This document shows, in pieces, positions 8,779-18,359 of a stretch of DNA of 64,000 bases. The position numbers and the translations under genes were made by a program. This stretch comes from Opitutaceae bacterium EW11. Lineage in GTDB: Bacteria; Verrucomicrobiota; Verrucomicrobiia; Opitutales; Opitutaceae. The notes under the pieces are model-generated. The model was not told where the DNA came from and made no database searches. It saw only the letters and a list, made by a program, of their open reading frames with translations. Numbering within the stretch: position 1 is the stretch's first letter; every line of letters starts with the position of its first letter. Location: the NCBI GenBank assembly GCA_003054665.1, contig QAYY01000011.1, forward strand, positions 160,654-224,653. The letters run 5' to 3'.

Positions 8779-8791
8779 AGCTCTGCGCCTC

Positions 8792-9724
8792 ATGTCTCCC
8801 ATCATTGCAGTTTTTTCCGGCGGCACCTCTTCCGAGCGTGATGTTTCCCTTGGCTCGGGAGCGGCGTGTGCGGCCGGACTCTCCAAAGCTTTTCAGGTCG
8901 AGCTGATCGACGTGAAGGAAAACGCCATCCCGCCGGGTGTCGATCCGGCGCGCCATGTCGTCTTTTCGACGCTGCATGGCACGTTCGGCGAGGACGGAGG
9001 CATGCAGGGCCTGCTGGACAAGGCGGGCTTCCACTACACCGGATGCGATGCGGCCGGCAGCGCGCTGACGATGAACAAGACGCTGACGAAGCAGACGGTC
9101 TCCAGCAGAGGCGTGCAGGTGGCTCCGGGCGTGGCGTTTTCGGCCAAGGCGAAACCCACGGTCGATGATCTCGTGACCAAGCTCGGCGAGCGAGTCGTGG
9201 TGAAGCCCAACGCGGAGGGCAGCAGCGTCGGCCTGAAGCTCCCGGAAAACCGCCGCGATATCGCCCGGGCTCTCGACGAGATCAGGTCCGGCGAATGGCT
9301 CGCGGAGAAACGCATCTTCGGCCGGGAATTGTCCATCGGCGTGCTCAACGGAAAGGCGATGGGTGTTGTCGAGATCCGCCCCAAGGGCGGCGTCTACGAC
9401 TACACCAGCAAATACACGAAGGGCATGACCGAGTATTTTGCTCCAGCGCCGCTGCCGGAAGCCGTGACGGCCAAGGCGCGTTCCGCGGCGGAGACGGCAT
9501 TCGCGGCGTGCGGCTGCCGCGACTACGCGCGCGTCGACTTCATTTTTTCTGAAACGGAAGGCCTGTTTTTACTCGAAATAAACACGCTGCCCGGCATGAA
9601 AGAAACCAGCCTGCTGCCGATGAGTGCGCGCTGTGTCGGGCTCGATTTCGCCGCCCTGGTCCAGGAGATGGTGAAACCCGCGCTGAATCGCTTCCGGAAA
9701 GGCCAGACTTTGCCCGTGACATGA
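8792..9724 (+). CDS. ddl: Ddl, D-alanine-D-alanine ligase
   Basis: ATP-grasp enzyme that makes the D-Ala-D-Ala dipeptide for the peptidoglycan stem; 310 residues. Seen: FSGGTSSERDVSL at the N-terminus, LHGTFGEDGGMQGLL, the ATP-grasp strand VVVKPNAEGSSVGL, the omega-loop-like YDYTSKYTKGMTEY, and the metal-site region FLLEINTLPGM. Its stop overlaps the ftsQ start (ATGA), so translational coupling is likely. The start lies just after the inverted repeat, with no Shine-Dalgarno. Confidence 0.96.
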   Translation: MSPIIAVFSGGTSSERDVSLGSGAACAAGLSKAFQVELIDVKENAIPPGVDPARHVVFSTLHGTFGEDGGMQGLLDKAGFHYTGCDAAGSALTMNKTLTKQTVSSRGVQVAPGVAFSAKAKPTVDDLVTKLGERVVVKPNAEGSSVGLKLPENRRDIARALDEIRSGEWLAEKRIFGRELSIGVLNGKAMGVVEIRPKGGVYDYTSKYTKGMTEYFAPAPLPEAVTAKARSAAETAFAACGCRDYARVDFIFSETEGLFLLEINTLPGMKETSLLPMSARCVGLDFAALVQEMVKPALNRFRKGQTLPVT

Positions 9725-10803
9725 GTCCTTCTGCTTCCATTTCTCCACCCGCGCGCACCTGGCGCGACATCCCGCAAACCATCGCTCCACGTGCCATGTC
9801 CTCCACCGGCCGAAAGCGCATGATCTTCGCCACTGCCAAAAGCGTCGCTGTGCTGGTGTTCGCCTGCGCGTGTTTGTGGGGTGGATACGAAGTGTACGTC
9901 ACCTGGCAGGAGAATCCCGCCAAGATCAAGGCGCCCGTAAAGAGCGCCCCCGTCAAAACCATCTCCCTCCGCACCGACGGCGTGCTCGATCAGGCCTGGG
10001 TCACCCGCACGCTCTCCCTGCCCAAGACCGCCGATCTGATGGAGCTGGACCTCTACGCCCTGCGCGAGCGGTTGCTCGAGAGCGGTCAGGTCAGCGCCGC
10101 CGTGCTCAGCCGCAAGTTTCCCGACACCCTCGTCGTGTCCATCGAGGAGCGCAGCCCGATTGCCCGCGTCAACGCCCGTTTCGGCGAGGGTGATCCCGAG
10201 ACGTTCCTTGTCGCCCGCGACGGCGTGGTTTTCCGCGGTTCGTGTTTCAAGGACGAACTCGTGCAGACGCTGCCGTTCCTCGGCGGCATCGCGCTCAAGC
10301 GCTCGGGCAACAAGCTTCTCCCACTCCAGGGCATGTCGACCGTGGCCGATCTGCTCGGCACGGCTCGCGTGAACGCTCCGGGCCTTTACCGTAACTGGAC
10401 CGTCGTCTCGCTGGAAAAGCTGCAGAGCGACGGTGAGATCGTCGTTCATTCTCCCGACGCCGCCGAGATCGTGTTCGGCACGCGCGACGACTTCTACAAG
10501 CAGATCGCGCGGCTCGACTACATCCTCGACGAGGCGAAGAAGAATCCCGCGCCCGCACCGCTGAAGAGCATCAACCTCGCGGTGGGCGAGCAGGTCCCGG
10601 TTTCGTTCGAGCTTCCCGCAGTGGAGAACTCGGATCAGGGGGCGAAGACGCCTTCCCGGTCGGGCCGGCCGGCCGCAAACCACCTCGCCTCCGCCTCGAA
10701 CCCTGCCGCTCGTCCCGCCGTTTTCCGCGCCCCGCCGACTCGTCCTGCCTCGGCGACGCCCACCGCTCCCGCCCATCGCCCTCTTCCCAGACGTGACTTC
10801 TAG
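9721..10803 (+). CDS. ftsQ: FtsQ/DivIB-like divisome protein
   Basis: 360-residue bitopic membrane protein. A cytoplasmic N-terminus of about 35 residues is followed by one transmembrane helix (AVLVFACACLWGGYEVYV) and a periplasmic POTRA/FtsQ domain with the typical LPKTADLMELDLYALRERL and FPDTLVVSIEERSPIARV segments. The last 60 or so residues are Pro/Ala/Ser/Arg-rich and not FtsQ-like. It overlaps ddl by 4 nt and ftsA by 11 nt. Several in-frame ATGs lie near the N-terminus; the overlapping one is used here. The assignment combines weak sequence conservation with strong context. Confidence 0.88.
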   Translation: MSPSASISPPARTWRDIPQTIAPRAMSSTGRKRMIFATAKSVAVLVFACACLWGGYEVYVTWQENPAKIKAPVKSAPVKTISLRTDGVLDQAWVTRTLSLPKTADLMELDLYALRERLLESGQVSAAVLSRKFPDTLVVSIEERSPIARVNARFGEGDPETFLVARDGVVFRGSCFKDELVQTLPFLGGIALKRSGNKLLPLQGMSTVADLLGTARVNAPGLYRNWTVVSLEKLQSDGEIVVHSPDAAEIVFGTRDDFYKQIARLDYILDEAKKNPAPAPLKSINLAVGEQVPVSFELPAVENSDQGAKTPSRSGRPAANHLASASNPAARPAVFRAPPTRPASATPTAPAHRPLPRRDF

Positions 10804-11998
10804 AACCAAGTACATCGGCGCCGTTGAAATCGGCACCGCAAAGGTGACGGTTCTCATCGGAGAACTCAGCCAGAACCGCAGCCTGCACATCATCGGACTC
10901 GGCGAATGCCAGTCGCGAGGCGTGATCAAAGGCACGGTCGTGGATTTTCGCGCCGCCAGCGACGCCACGCACAGCGCGCTTCTCTCCGCCGAGAGCAGCG
11001 CCGGCACCCGAATCGACGAGGTCTACATGGCCCAAACGGGTGGTCACCTGGAGGGTTTCTACAACGAAGCCTCGGTCAGCGTTTCCGCTGCGGACAACAT
11101 GGTCAGCGCGATGGACATCGACACCGTGTGCCGTCTCGCCAAGGCCAAGTCGCTTCCGGACGGCCGCATGGTCGTGCACCACATTCGCCGCCCCTTCCGT
11201 CTCGACGGACGCCTGGTTCCCGATCCGGAGAACCTGGTCGGCCACCGCCTCGACGTCGGCTACTGGACCGTTCATGGCCAGGAGACGAAAATCGCCGACC
11301 TGATCCACGTGATCCGCGGATTCAACGTGCCGGTCGCGGAGCTCATTCTCTCCAGCCTCGCCTCGGGTACGATGGTCACGTCGGCGGAGGATCGGCAGAA
11401 CGGCGTTCTCGTCCTCGACATAGGCGCGGGCACGACGGATTTCGCCCTCTACCGAGACGGCTGTGCGCACGCGACGGGCGTGATTCCCGTCGGCGGCGGC
11501 CATCTCACCAACGACCTCAGCCTTGGCCTCCGTCTGACGGAAGGGCAGGCGGAGAAACTGAAACTCAGGTTCGGCCGGGCCACCGTGCTGACTCGCGACA
11601 AGGCGGACAAAGTCTGGCTGAACGGCGATTTTGCCATCGGCGATCGCCAGTTCCCCCGCCAAGCCATCGAGCAGATCACTTCGGCCCGCGTTTGGGAAAT
11701 CTTCGAGGTGGTGAAGAAAAAGCTCGGTGCCAGCTTCTCTCCGGAGCGGACCGTCGCGGGCGTCGTCGTTACCGGCGGCACCTCCAAACTGCCCGGCATC
11801 GCCGAGGCCGCGGCGAAGGTGTTCGGCGTCGTTTCCCGCGTCGGCGAAGCCCCCGGCTACGTCAACGAGAGCCTCCGCGACCCGGGGTATGCGGCGAGCC
11901 TCGGCCTGCTCTATTTCGGACTGAACTCGAACGCGGAAACCGCCACGGCGCAGCGGCGGCGCGGAAACTTCCTGACCAAGCTCTTTGCCAGCGCCTGA
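10793..11998 (+). CDS. ftsA: FtsA, actin-like membrane tether of the Z-ring
   Basis: 401-residue actin/Hsp70-fold protein that anchors FtsZ to the membrane. The start is GTG at 10793, inside the end of ftsQ. Seen: the phosphate-1 region YIGAVEIGTAKVTVLIGE, a 1C-domain region, phosphate-2 VLVLDIGAGTTDFALYRDG, the adenosine motif VVVTGGTSKLPGI, and a basic, probably amphipathic C-terminal tail (RRRGNFLTKLFASA) that fits the membrane-targeting sequence. ftsZ follows after a 126-nt spacer that carries a repeat arm. Confidence 0.95.
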   Translation: MTSRTKYIGAVEIGTAKVTVLIGELSQNRSLHIIGLGECQSRGVIKGTVVDFRAASDATHSALLSAESSAGTRIDEVYMAQTGGHLEGFYNEASVSVSAADNMVSAMDIDTVCRLAKAKSLPDGRMVVHHIRRPFRLDGRLVPDPENLVGHRLDVGYWTVHGQETKIADLIHVIRGFNVPVAELILSSLASGTMVTSAEDRQNGVLVLDIGAGTTDFALYRDGCAHATGVIPVGGGHLTNDLSLGLRLTEGQAEKLKLRFGRATVLTRDKADKVWLNGDFAIGDRQFPRQAIEQITSARVWEIFEVVKKKLGASFSPERTVAGVVVTGGTSKLPGIAEAAAKVFGVVSRVGEAPGYVNESLRDPGYAASLGLLYFGLNSNAETATAQRRRGNFLTKLFASA

Positions 11999-12067
11999 GG
12001 CGCACCGGGCGGCCTTGCGGGCCGGCGTTTTCGGGCGCCGATCCTGACGCGGGCCGCGTTTGTCGCC

Positions 12068-12094
12068 AATTTCCCATTACCAACTTTCAACTCC
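12068..12094 (+). repeat. Pyrimidine-rich iterated-motif arm upstream of ftsZ
   Basis: The stretch from AATTTCCC through TTACC, AACTTTC and AACTCC looks like a degenerate tandem of 7-8-mers, similar in style to the elements before murG and ddl but with a different unit. No complementary arm is evident. It ends about 30 nt before the ftsZ ATG. Confidence 0.4.
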
Positions 12095-12124
12095 TCGCCC
12101 GGCCCCCCCGGCAGGGCGCACAGA

Positions 12125-13426
12125 ATGAATCCCAACGAACTTCCCCTCACGCCGGAAATCCTCACCGACCGCAGCATTGCGATCAAATTGGTGGGCGTGG
12201 GCGGCGCCGGCTCCAACGCCGTCGATCGGCTGAAAATGGAGAACCTGGAGCGGCTGCAGATGGCCGTGATCAACACCGACTACCAGGCTCTCTCTTCCTC
12301 GCCCGTTCAGGACAAGGTCCTCATCGGTACGAGCGTGACCCGCGGGCTCGGCGCCGGCGGCGATCCTGAGCTGGGGCGTGAGGCCGCGGAGGCGGACCGC
12401 GAGAAAATCGCCGCAGTCGTCAAGGGCTGCGACCTGGTCTTTCTCGTCGCCGGGATGGGCGGGGGCACCGGCAGCGGCGCCTCGCCGATTGTCGCGGAGA
12501 TCGCGTCCGAAGCGGACGCGCTGGTGATCGCGTTTGTGACGATGCCGTTCAGCTTCGAGGGCGGTCGCCGCCAGAAGCAGGCCGAGGAAGGCTTGGCTGC
12601 GCTCCGCCGCTGCTGCGACGCGGTGATCCCGCTGCCGAACGACGTTTTGCTTCAGGAGGCGGAGGAGAACGAAACCGCGCTTGATTCGTTTGCCCGGGCC
12701 GACGAGTGGATCGGCCGCGGCGTGCGTTCGATTTGGTCGATGCTATTTCGCACCGGGCTCATCAACCTCGACTTTTCCACGCTCCGCCAGGCTTTCTACC
12801 AGCGCGGCGGAAAGACGCTTTTTGGTCTGGGCACCGGGGAGGGCGAAAACGCCGCGACCCAGGCGATCGAGAGCCTGAAGATGTGCCCGCTCCTGCACAC
12901 GCCGGAGTTTTCCCGCAAAGCCGACCGGCTGTTGGTCAACATCGTCGGCGGCACCGATCTCACGCTTCCCAAAGTGAACGAGATGATGACGGCCGTGACC
13001 GACCAGTTCGGTCGCGATTCCCATGTCATCATGGGCGCCGTGATCGACGAGAGCATGCAGCAGCGCGTTGAAATCTGCGTGCTCGGGACGACCGACGTCA
13101 TCGGCCGCGGGGTCATGCCGCGCCGCCCGCACCAGACCGCCCGCGGCCGCGCGGCGTCGGCGCCAGCAACCCAGCCGCCAGCGGCGGAAAACGTCGAACC
13201 GGCGTTGTCGGTCCCCGCTGGGAAAACGAAGGGCGACGCGAAGGGGGCGCAGACAGCCGAGCTTCCGTTGGTCTCCACCGGAGCGAAGCCGGTGGCCCAG
13301 GACGAATTCACCTTCGGCGAAATCGAGAGCCGCGGTTTTTTCGACAAGACGGACCGCAACCTTTTCGAAGGTCAGGACCTCGACGTCCCCACTTATCTGC
13401 GCAAGGGGATCAAAATCTCCGTCTAG
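12125..13426 (+). CDS. ftsZ: FtsZ, tubulin-like division GTPase
   Basis: 433-residue cytoplasmic GTPase that forms the Z-ring. Seen: GVGGAGSNAVDRL (about residues 23-35), NTDYQAL, TRGLGAGGDPELG, the tubulin signature GMGGGTGSGASP, and the T7-loop NLDFSTLRQAF with the catalytic Asp. A Pro/Ala-rich linker follows, then a C-terminal peptide DVPTYLRKG resembling the conserved FtsA-binding tail. The usual AGGNP is AGGDP. It is the last gene of the dcw cluster and faces the convergent gene ending at 13554. Confidence 0.97.
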   Translation: MNPNELPLTPEILTDRSIAIKLVGVGGAGSNAVDRLKMENLERLQMAVINTDYQALSSSPVQDKVLIGTSVTRGLGAGGDPELGREAAEADREKIAAVVKGCDLVFLVAGMGGGTGSGASPIVAEIASEADALVIAFVTMPFSFEGGRRQKQAEEGLAALRRCCDAVIPLPNDVLLQEAEENETALDSFARADEWIGRGVRSIWSMLFRTGLINLDFSTLRQAFYQRGGKTLFGLGTGEGENAATQAIESLKMCPLLHTPEFSRKADRLLVNIVGGTDLTLPKVNEMMTAVTDQFGRDSHVIMGAVIDESMQQRVEICVLGTTDVIGRGVMPRRPHQTARGRAASAPATQPPAAENVEPALSVPAGKTKGDAKGAQTAELPLVSTGAKPVAQDEFTFGEIESRGFFDKTDRNLFEGQDLDVPTYLRKGIKISV

Positions 13427-13495
13427 ACGGCGGAGCGAAACGCGCGGCGTTTTCGAGACGAGAGCGGGGCGGCTGCGCAGGCAGCGCGCCCTGTG

Positions 13496-13521
13496 CTCCG
13501 CGGCATTTTTCAACCGCGGAG
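13496..13521. terminator. Hairpin between convergent ftsZ and a hypothetical gene
   Basis: An 8-bp perfect stem (CTCCGCGG / CCGCGGAG) has a 10-nt loop that contains TTTTT. It lies between two convergent genes. No U-tract follows the stem on either strand, so intrinsic termination is uncertain. Confidence 0.4.
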
Positions 13522-13553
13522 TGAGCGGTCCGGAAGCGGCCTGCAGTGCCGGG

Positions 13554-14096
13554 CTACTTCTCGCGCTTCACAGGCACGGCCAGCTCGGCCAACGCCTCGG
13601 AGCGCACGAAAGACTTGCGGTGAAACTCCTGCGCGGCTTCGGCGTCGTCGCTCTTCATCTGTTCGGTGAAGACGTAGGTCTTGATGCCGTCCGTGCCGGA
13701 TTCCGCCACGAAGCGATTCAGGCTCGCTTCCACCATGCCGGGTGCGGCTGCCATGCGCCACGTTTCGACGATCACGTCGGCGTCGCTTCGAGCGTTCGGC
13801 GTGCGGCTGGCTTCCCATTTCCGCGTGAGCTGCCCCCGGATGCTCTGCAGCCAGGGATTGATCGCCGCGTTGATCGTGGTGGCGGAAGGAGTGAGGCGGA
13901 CCGTCAGTCGAGTAGTCCACTTGTCGATACTTTCGCCTTCCTTGACGTACTCGTTCGTGGTGGCGCCGTCGGTCGCGACGGTCACGGCGGCAAGCTCATA
14001 GTTTGCCCCGTCGAACTTCACTGCGGCGTCCTCCGCGTGCAGGGTGCTGCAGGCGAGAAGCAGAGCCGCCGGTAACCAATTCCATCGTATGTTCAC
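13554..14096 (-). CDS. Secreted hypothetical protein
   Basis: 180-residue protein I do not recognise. A GTG start at 14096 gives NIRWNWLPAALLLACSTLHA followed by EDA, a good type I signal peptide. The frame continues upstream to 14138, but that part is not signal-like. The mature part is soluble, with alternating beta-like segments (AVKFDGANYELAAVTV, LTVRLTPSATTINAAI) and a helical C-terminus. It has no Cys and no recognisable catalytic motif. It is convergent with ftsZ and probably monocistronic. Confidence 0.7.
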   Translation of the reverse strand: MNIRWNWLPAALLLACSTLHAEDAAVKFDGANYELAAVTVATDGATTNEYVKEGESIDKWTTRLTVRLTPSATTINAAINPWLQSIRGQLTRKWEASRTPNARSDADVIVETWRMAAAPGMVEASLNRFVAESGTDGIKTYVFTEQMKSDDAEAAQEFHRKSFVRSEALAELAVPVKREK

Positions 14097-14528
14097 AGTT
14101 CTGGGCGGAGGGGTTGCCCGGTGTCCTGGCGGACTCATTCGTGAACGGCGGCGATCGGACGAAGCCCGATCGTGCGTCGCGAGCGGATGGGGTGATCCGT
14201 CGGAAATCGCCGGCTTTGTTGGACTGGATTAAGGCACGAGACCGGCCGCACGGCCAGAAGAATGGCGGCCGTTTGCCGCCAAAACTCACGTTGCCCGGCG
14301 GTGCTCCCGAGCAGCTCGCGCGCTTGGTGTGCTCCGCGACGGCGGACGGCATAGGGCCTTAACCCTGGGTGCGCTCGTGCCGATGTAGCGACAGGGCTTG
14401 TTGGCGTTTTTCTTTGCGCGCTGGATGGGTCGGCTTCCATAAACGACTGGGCCGTCTCTTTCTTCGCGTCTGTGCGTCGTCGAGAACCGTCCCTTGTCCT
14501 GACTCCTGTTTCTCCCTTTTCTCGTTTC
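14097..14528. other. Intergenic region between divergent hypothetical gene and obg
   Basis: About 430 nt in which I find no convincing gene on either strand. The short frames present lack coding character. The last 80 nt before obg are strongly pyrimidine-rich (TCTCTTTCTTCGCGTCT and CTCCTGTTTCTCCC), like the leaders of other genes here. Promoters for both flanking genes probably lie in this region, but I cannot place them. Confidence 0.5.
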
Positions 14529-15554
14529 ATGTTCATCGACGAATGCGTCATCAAAGTTCAGGCCGGCGACGGCGGTCGCGGCTGCATCAGCTTTCGCCGT
14601 GAGAAGTACGAACCGTGGGGCGGACCGAACGGGGGCGACGGCGGTCGCGGCGGCGACGTCGTGCTCGTCGGCAACGACGACACGAACAACCTGATCGACT
14701 ACAAGTACAAGCCGCACTGGAAGGCGGAGCGCGGCGAACACGGCCAGGGCGCCGATTGTCACGGTCGCGACGGCAAGTCGTGCATCCTGAAGATGCCGCT
14801 GGGCACGGTCGTGATCGACGACGAAACCGGCAAGGCCGTCGCGGAGGTGATCGAGGACGGCGAGCAGATCGTGCTCTGCAAGGGGGGCAACGGAGGCTGG
14901 GGCAACACGCATTTCAAGACGTCGACCAACCGCGCTCCGAAGCGGGCGAATCCCGGGCAACCGGGCGAAGGCGGAACCTTTCGCTTGGTGCTGAAGAGCA
15001 TCGCCGACATCGGTCTCGTGGGTTTTCCGAACGCCGGCAAATCGTCCCTCACCGGACGCATCACCAAGGCGCATCCGAAAACCGCCGCCTATCCGTTCAC
15101 CACGCTTCATCCGCAGATCGGCGTCATCGAGTATCCGAAGGAGTATGACCGTCTGTTGCTGGCGGACGTACCGGGCCTGATCGAAGGAGCGAGCGAAAAC
15201 CGCGGCCTCGGCCACCGGTTCCTGCGCCACATCGAGCGCTGCGCGCTGCTCATGTTCCTCATCGACATGGCGGGGATGGACGGACGCGATCCGCGCGAGG
15301 ACTACGCCACGCTGCTGAAGGAACTCGAGCTCTACGATCCGGAGATGCTGAAGAAGCCGCGCGTCGTCGTGGCGAACAAGATGGATCTCGACACCGCGGC
15401 GGCGAACCTCGCGAAGTTCAAGCGCCGGCACAAAGTCGACGTGATCAAGATTTCCTGCCTCACCGGCGACGGCTTGGAGGAGCTGAAGCGCGAATTGCGC
15501 AAGCGGGTGAGGGCGCATCGCGCCGCAAAGGTATCGCCAACTCCGGCCGCCTGA
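14529..15554 (+). CDS. obg: Obg/CgtA, ribosome-associated GTPase
   Basis: 341-residue GTPase linked to 50S ribosome maturation and the stress response. The glycine-rich Obg fold occupies residues 1-157 (MFIDECVIKVQAGDGGRGC, then GGPNGGDGGRGGDV). The G domain follows, with G1 GFPNAGKSSL, G3 DVPGLIEGA and G4 NKMDLD. There is no long C-terminal OCT-type extension. The frame begins upstream at 14472, but the family N-terminus is MFIDE at 14529, so that start is chosen. No Shine-Dalgarno; the leader is pyrimidine-rich. First gene of a likely operon with the next two or three genes. Confidence 0.96.
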   Translation: MFIDECVIKVQAGDGGRGCISFRREKYEPWGGPNGGDGGRGGDVVLVGNDDTNNLIDYKYKPHWKAERGEHGQGADCHGRDGKSCILKMPLGTVVIDDETGKAVAEVIEDGEQIVLCKGGNGGWGNTHFKTSTNRAPKRANPGQPGEGGTFRLVLKSIADIGLVGFPNAGKSSLTGRITKAHPKTAAYPFTTLHPQIGVIEYPKEYDRLLLADVPGLIEGASENRGLGHRFLRHIERCALLMFLIDMAGMDGRDPREDYATLLKELELYDPEMLKKPRVVVANKMDLDTAAANLAKFKRRHKVDVIKISCLTGDGLEELKRELRKRVRAHRAAKVSPTPAA

Positions 15555-15588
15555 CTTAGTCCTCCAGCCCTTCATTCCCCAGCCAAAC

Positions 15589-16092
15589 ATGTCCCAGGAA
15601 CACCGTTCTCTGCTCATGCGCGCCAATCGGCTCCTTGGCGCCAACTTGGTTGAGCAGAACCTCGTGAAAATCGAGCACCTGGAGGCCGCGAACGAGCGGC
15701 TCCTGGAGCTGATCGCGGCCGAGAATCCGCGGCAGAGCACGGTGCTCGGCGTCTTGGCCTACGAGATGAAAGTCGTGAAGGAGGAGGACATCCTTCACCA
15801 TATGGTGGAGGACAACGGCCTCGGGCTGATCGATCTCAAATCGTACGACGTTTCCGAGGACCTCCGGAAGACCGTCGATATCGGCGCGTGCTGGGCGACA
15901 TGGTCCGTGCCCTTCGACAAGGACGAGAACTTTTATTCGATCGCGACCGCCTACTACATGAGCCCCGCGGTGCGGACGTTCTGGGAAAAGCAGTTCGATG
16001 GAAATGTGATCTGGTACGGGACGACCCTCGAAGTCGTCGCCGATTACCTGGAAAAACTCGAAGCCGCGCGGGGCCCCGCGTCGGTAGGATAA
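15589..16092 (+). CDS. Stand-alone MshEN-like (GspE/PilB N-terminal) domain protein
   Basis: 167-residue cytoplasmic protein. The N-terminal part [22 protein letters not shown] resembles the LGxxL...L...L pattern of MshEN domains, which in some type II secretion and type IV pilus ATPases bind cyclic di-GMP. The ATPase domain itself is absent. It lies 11 nt upstream of a full PilB/GspE ATPase that has its own N-terminal domain, so the two probably work together. The arginines that contact cyclic di-GMP are not clearly all present, so ligand binding is inference only. Confidence 0.65.
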   Translation: MSQEHRSLLMRANRLLGANLVEQNLVKIEHLEAANERLLELIAAENPRQSTVLGVLAYEMKVVKEEDILHHMVEDNGLGLIDLKSYDVSEDLRKTVDIGACWATWSVPFDKDENFYSIATAYYMSPAVRTFWEKQFDGNVIWYGTTLEVVADYLEKLEAARGPASVG

Positions 16093-16103
16093 CCGGACAC
16101 CCC

Positions 16104-17813
16104 ATGCCGCTAGGAAAATTCCAGCTTCAGATCGTCACCCAACTCGAGGAGATGGGCCGCCTCACCGAGGAGCAGCGGGAAACCATCGCCAACGTGCCCG
16201 AGGAAATGACGGGCGAGGAGTTGGACAAGCTGCTCCAGGAAAAATACGGCGTCGGACCTTTCCAACTACTGGTTGCCAAGGGGCGCGCCTTCGGTCTTCC
16301 GCCGTACAATGTCAGCCGCTACCGCGTCGGACCGGCGACTTTCGAGCGGCTTCCGCAGGATTTCTGCCTGGAGCACCTCGTGCTCCCCGTGGGGCAGGTG
16401 GGCGACTTCCTCCTCGTCGCGTTTGCGAACCCCTTCGAAGTGTCCCTCCCGGCGAAGATTCACGAGATGACCGGCATGCGGGTCGTCCGCATGCTGGGCC
16501 GCGAGAAGGACATCAAGGAGAAGTTCTCGGTCACCAACCAGGCGGCCGGCTTTGCCGACGTCGTCGAGCAGATCGGTGAGGAGTACGGCACCAAGGAAGC
16601 CGCCGAACTCGAAGGCGCTCAGGGCGTCGACGAGGACTCCGGACCGATCATCCAGCTCGCCAACCGGATCATCGAAGACGCGTTCTACAGCGGCACGAGC
16701 GATATTCATATCGAGCCGTGGGAGAAGGAAATCGTGGTCCGGTACCGCATCGACGGCATCTGCCATGAGAAGCTGCGTCTTCCGGCGAAAGTCGGACCCG
16801 CGTTGGTGGCCCGCCTCAAGATCATGTGCAACCTGGACATCGCCGAACGCCGGCTGCCGCAGGACGGACGCATCGTCTTCAAGCAGTTCACCAAAAAAAC
16901 CATCGACATCGATCTCCGCGTATCGACCGCGCCCCTGAATCACGGCGAGGGCGTGGTCATGCGTATTCTCGACAAACAGAAGTCGACGCTGCCGCTGCCG
17001 ATGCTCGGATTCTCCGAGGAAAACCTGGCCAAGTACCGCGAAGTGATCCGCCAGCCGTACGGCATGATCCTTCACTGCGGTCCGACCGGCTCCGGCAAGT
17101 CGATGACGCTGTACTCCGCTCTCAACGAAGTGAATTCGCCGGAGCTCGTCATCCGCACGGCGGAAGACCCGATCGAATACACGCTCGCCGGCATCAACCA
17201 GATGCAGATGCACCGGCAGATCGGCCTCACCTTTGCGAACGCGCTCCGCGCCTTCCTCCGCCAGGATCCCGACATCATCCTCGTGGGCGAAATCCGCGAC
17301 AAGGAGACGGCCAACATCGCCGTCGAGGCGGCGCTCACCGGCCACCTTCTGCTCAGCACGCTCCACACGAACGACGCTCCGAGCACCATTGCCCGTCTCA
17401 CCGACATGGGCATCGAGCCGTTCATGATTTCCTCCTCGCTTCTCTGCGTCTGCGCGCAGCGACTGATGCGCCGCGTCTGCAAGGCGTGCCGCCAGGAGAT
17501 CGAACCGACGGAGCGCGAAAAGGAGATCCTGCAGAAAGCGATCGGCTGGTCTGGACCGATTTTCAAGGCCAACACCCGCGGCTGCCCGAAGTGCGGGGGC
17601 AGCGGCTACAAGGGCCGCGTCGGTATCCACGAACTCATGATCGTGAGCGAGGAGCTGATCGAAGGCATCAACAAGGAGCTCGAGACGGCCGAGCTGAAAA
17701 AGGTGGCCATGCGCAACGGCATGAAGACCCTGCACCAGGACAGCATGCTGAAGGTGAAGGAGGGGTTCTCCACGATGGAGGAGGCGGTCGCCACCGTCCC
17801 GCCCGACCTTTGA
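16104..17813 (+). CDS. PilB/GspE-type assembly ATPase
   Basis: 569-residue hexameric ATPase that drives type IV pilus or type II secretion pseudopilus assembly at the cytoplasmic membrane face. An N-terminal MshEN-like region spans about residues 1-145. Walker [10 protein letters not shown] is at 326-334, the Asp box in between, Walker [13 protein letters not shown] at 388-399, and the His box [10 protein letters not shown] follows. A zinc-binding set, CKAC and [12 protein letters not shown], lies near the C-terminus. The start at 16104 ([10 protein letters not shown]) fits the domain boundary; the frame is open far upstream but that part is not coding. No pilin, PilC or PilD gene is in this window, so pilus versus secretion role is unresolved. 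Confidence 0.92.
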   Translation: MPLGKFQLQIVTQLEEMGRLTEEQRETIANVPEEMTGEELDKLLQEKYGVGPFQLLVAKGRAFGLPPYNVSRYRVGPATFERLPQDFCLEHLVLPVGQVGDFLLVAFANPFEVSLPAKIHEMTGMRVVRMLGREKDIKEKFSVTNQAAGFADVVEQIGEEYGTKEAAELEGAQGVDEDSGPIIQLANRIIEDAFYSGTSDIHIEPWEKEIVVRYRIDGICHEKLRLPAKVGPALVARLKIMCNLDIAERRLPQDGRIVFKQFTKKTIDIDLRVSTAPLNHGEGVVMRILDKQKSTLPLPMLGFSEENLAKYREVIRQPYGMILHCGPTGSGKSMTLYSALNEVNSPELVIRTAEDPIEYTLAGINQMQMHRQIGLTFANALRAFLRQDPDIILVGEIRDKETANIAVEAALTGHLLLSTLHTNDAPSTIARLTDMGIEPFMISSSLLCVCAQRLMRRVCKACRQEIEPTEREKEILQKAIGWSGPIFKANTRGCPKCGGSGYKGRVGIHELMIVSEELIEGINKELETAELKKVAMRNGMKTLHQDSMLKVKEGFSTMEEAVATVPPDL

Positions 17814-17836
17814 AACCAGGATCCGTGAACCGAGCC

Positions 17837-18346
17837 ATGAAACGTACCACCATCGTCCTCCTCGCCGCGCTGGCGCTCTCCGCCGCCGGTTGCGGACCGG
17901 GCAAACCGAAAGAGATCTCGAAAGCGGCGCGCGCCGAAGCCGCCCAGAACGCCAGCGAGGCGGAATTCGCCTCGCAGATTCGCGATTGGGGTCGCGCGGA
18001 ATCGCTGCTCTCGCGCTCGGTGGAGCTCGATCCCGAGAACTCGCAATATTGGCTGCACCTCGGCGTGATCCGCCGGCGGCTCAACAATACCAGTGGCGCG
18101 AGAAAGGCGTACGAACGCGCCCGAGACCTGCTCCGCACGGACTACAAGCGCGACAAGTCGTCGCCCGCGCCGCTGTTGGTCGAGATCGAAGTCTGCATCC
18201 TTCTCGGCAAGCCGGACGACGCGAAGAAGGTCCTCGAGATGGCGAAGCGAGAGCACGGGGACGACCCGAACGTCCGCGCCTTCGTCGACAACAACGTTCT
18301 CCAGAAGATGATGGAGAACCCGGATCTCAAGTCGATCGGCCTCTGA
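17837..18346 (+). CDS. TPR-repeat lipoprotein
   Basis: 169-residue protein with a lipoprotein signal (MKRTTIVLLAALALSAAGC, Cys19). About two to three TPR-like helical repeats follow: ASQIRDWGRAESLLSRSVEL, SQYWLHLGVIRRRLNN, and a later LLVEIEVCILLGKPDDAKKV. It follows the ATPase by 23 nt and precedes the LysE gene by 13 nt, so it may be co-transcribed. TPR lipoproteins such as PilF/PilW assist pilus secretin assembly, which would suit the upstream ATPase, but the resemblance is only general. Confidence 0.82.
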   Translation: MKRTTIVLLAALALSAAGCGPGKPKEISKAARAEAAQNASEAEFASQIRDWGRAESLLSRSVELDPENSQYWLHLGVIRRRLNNTSGARKAYERARDLLRTDYKRDKSSPAPLLVEIEVCILLGKPDDAKKVLEMAKREHGDDPNVRAFVDNNVLQKMMENPDLKSIGL

Positions 18347-18359
18347 GCCGGCGTAGTCG

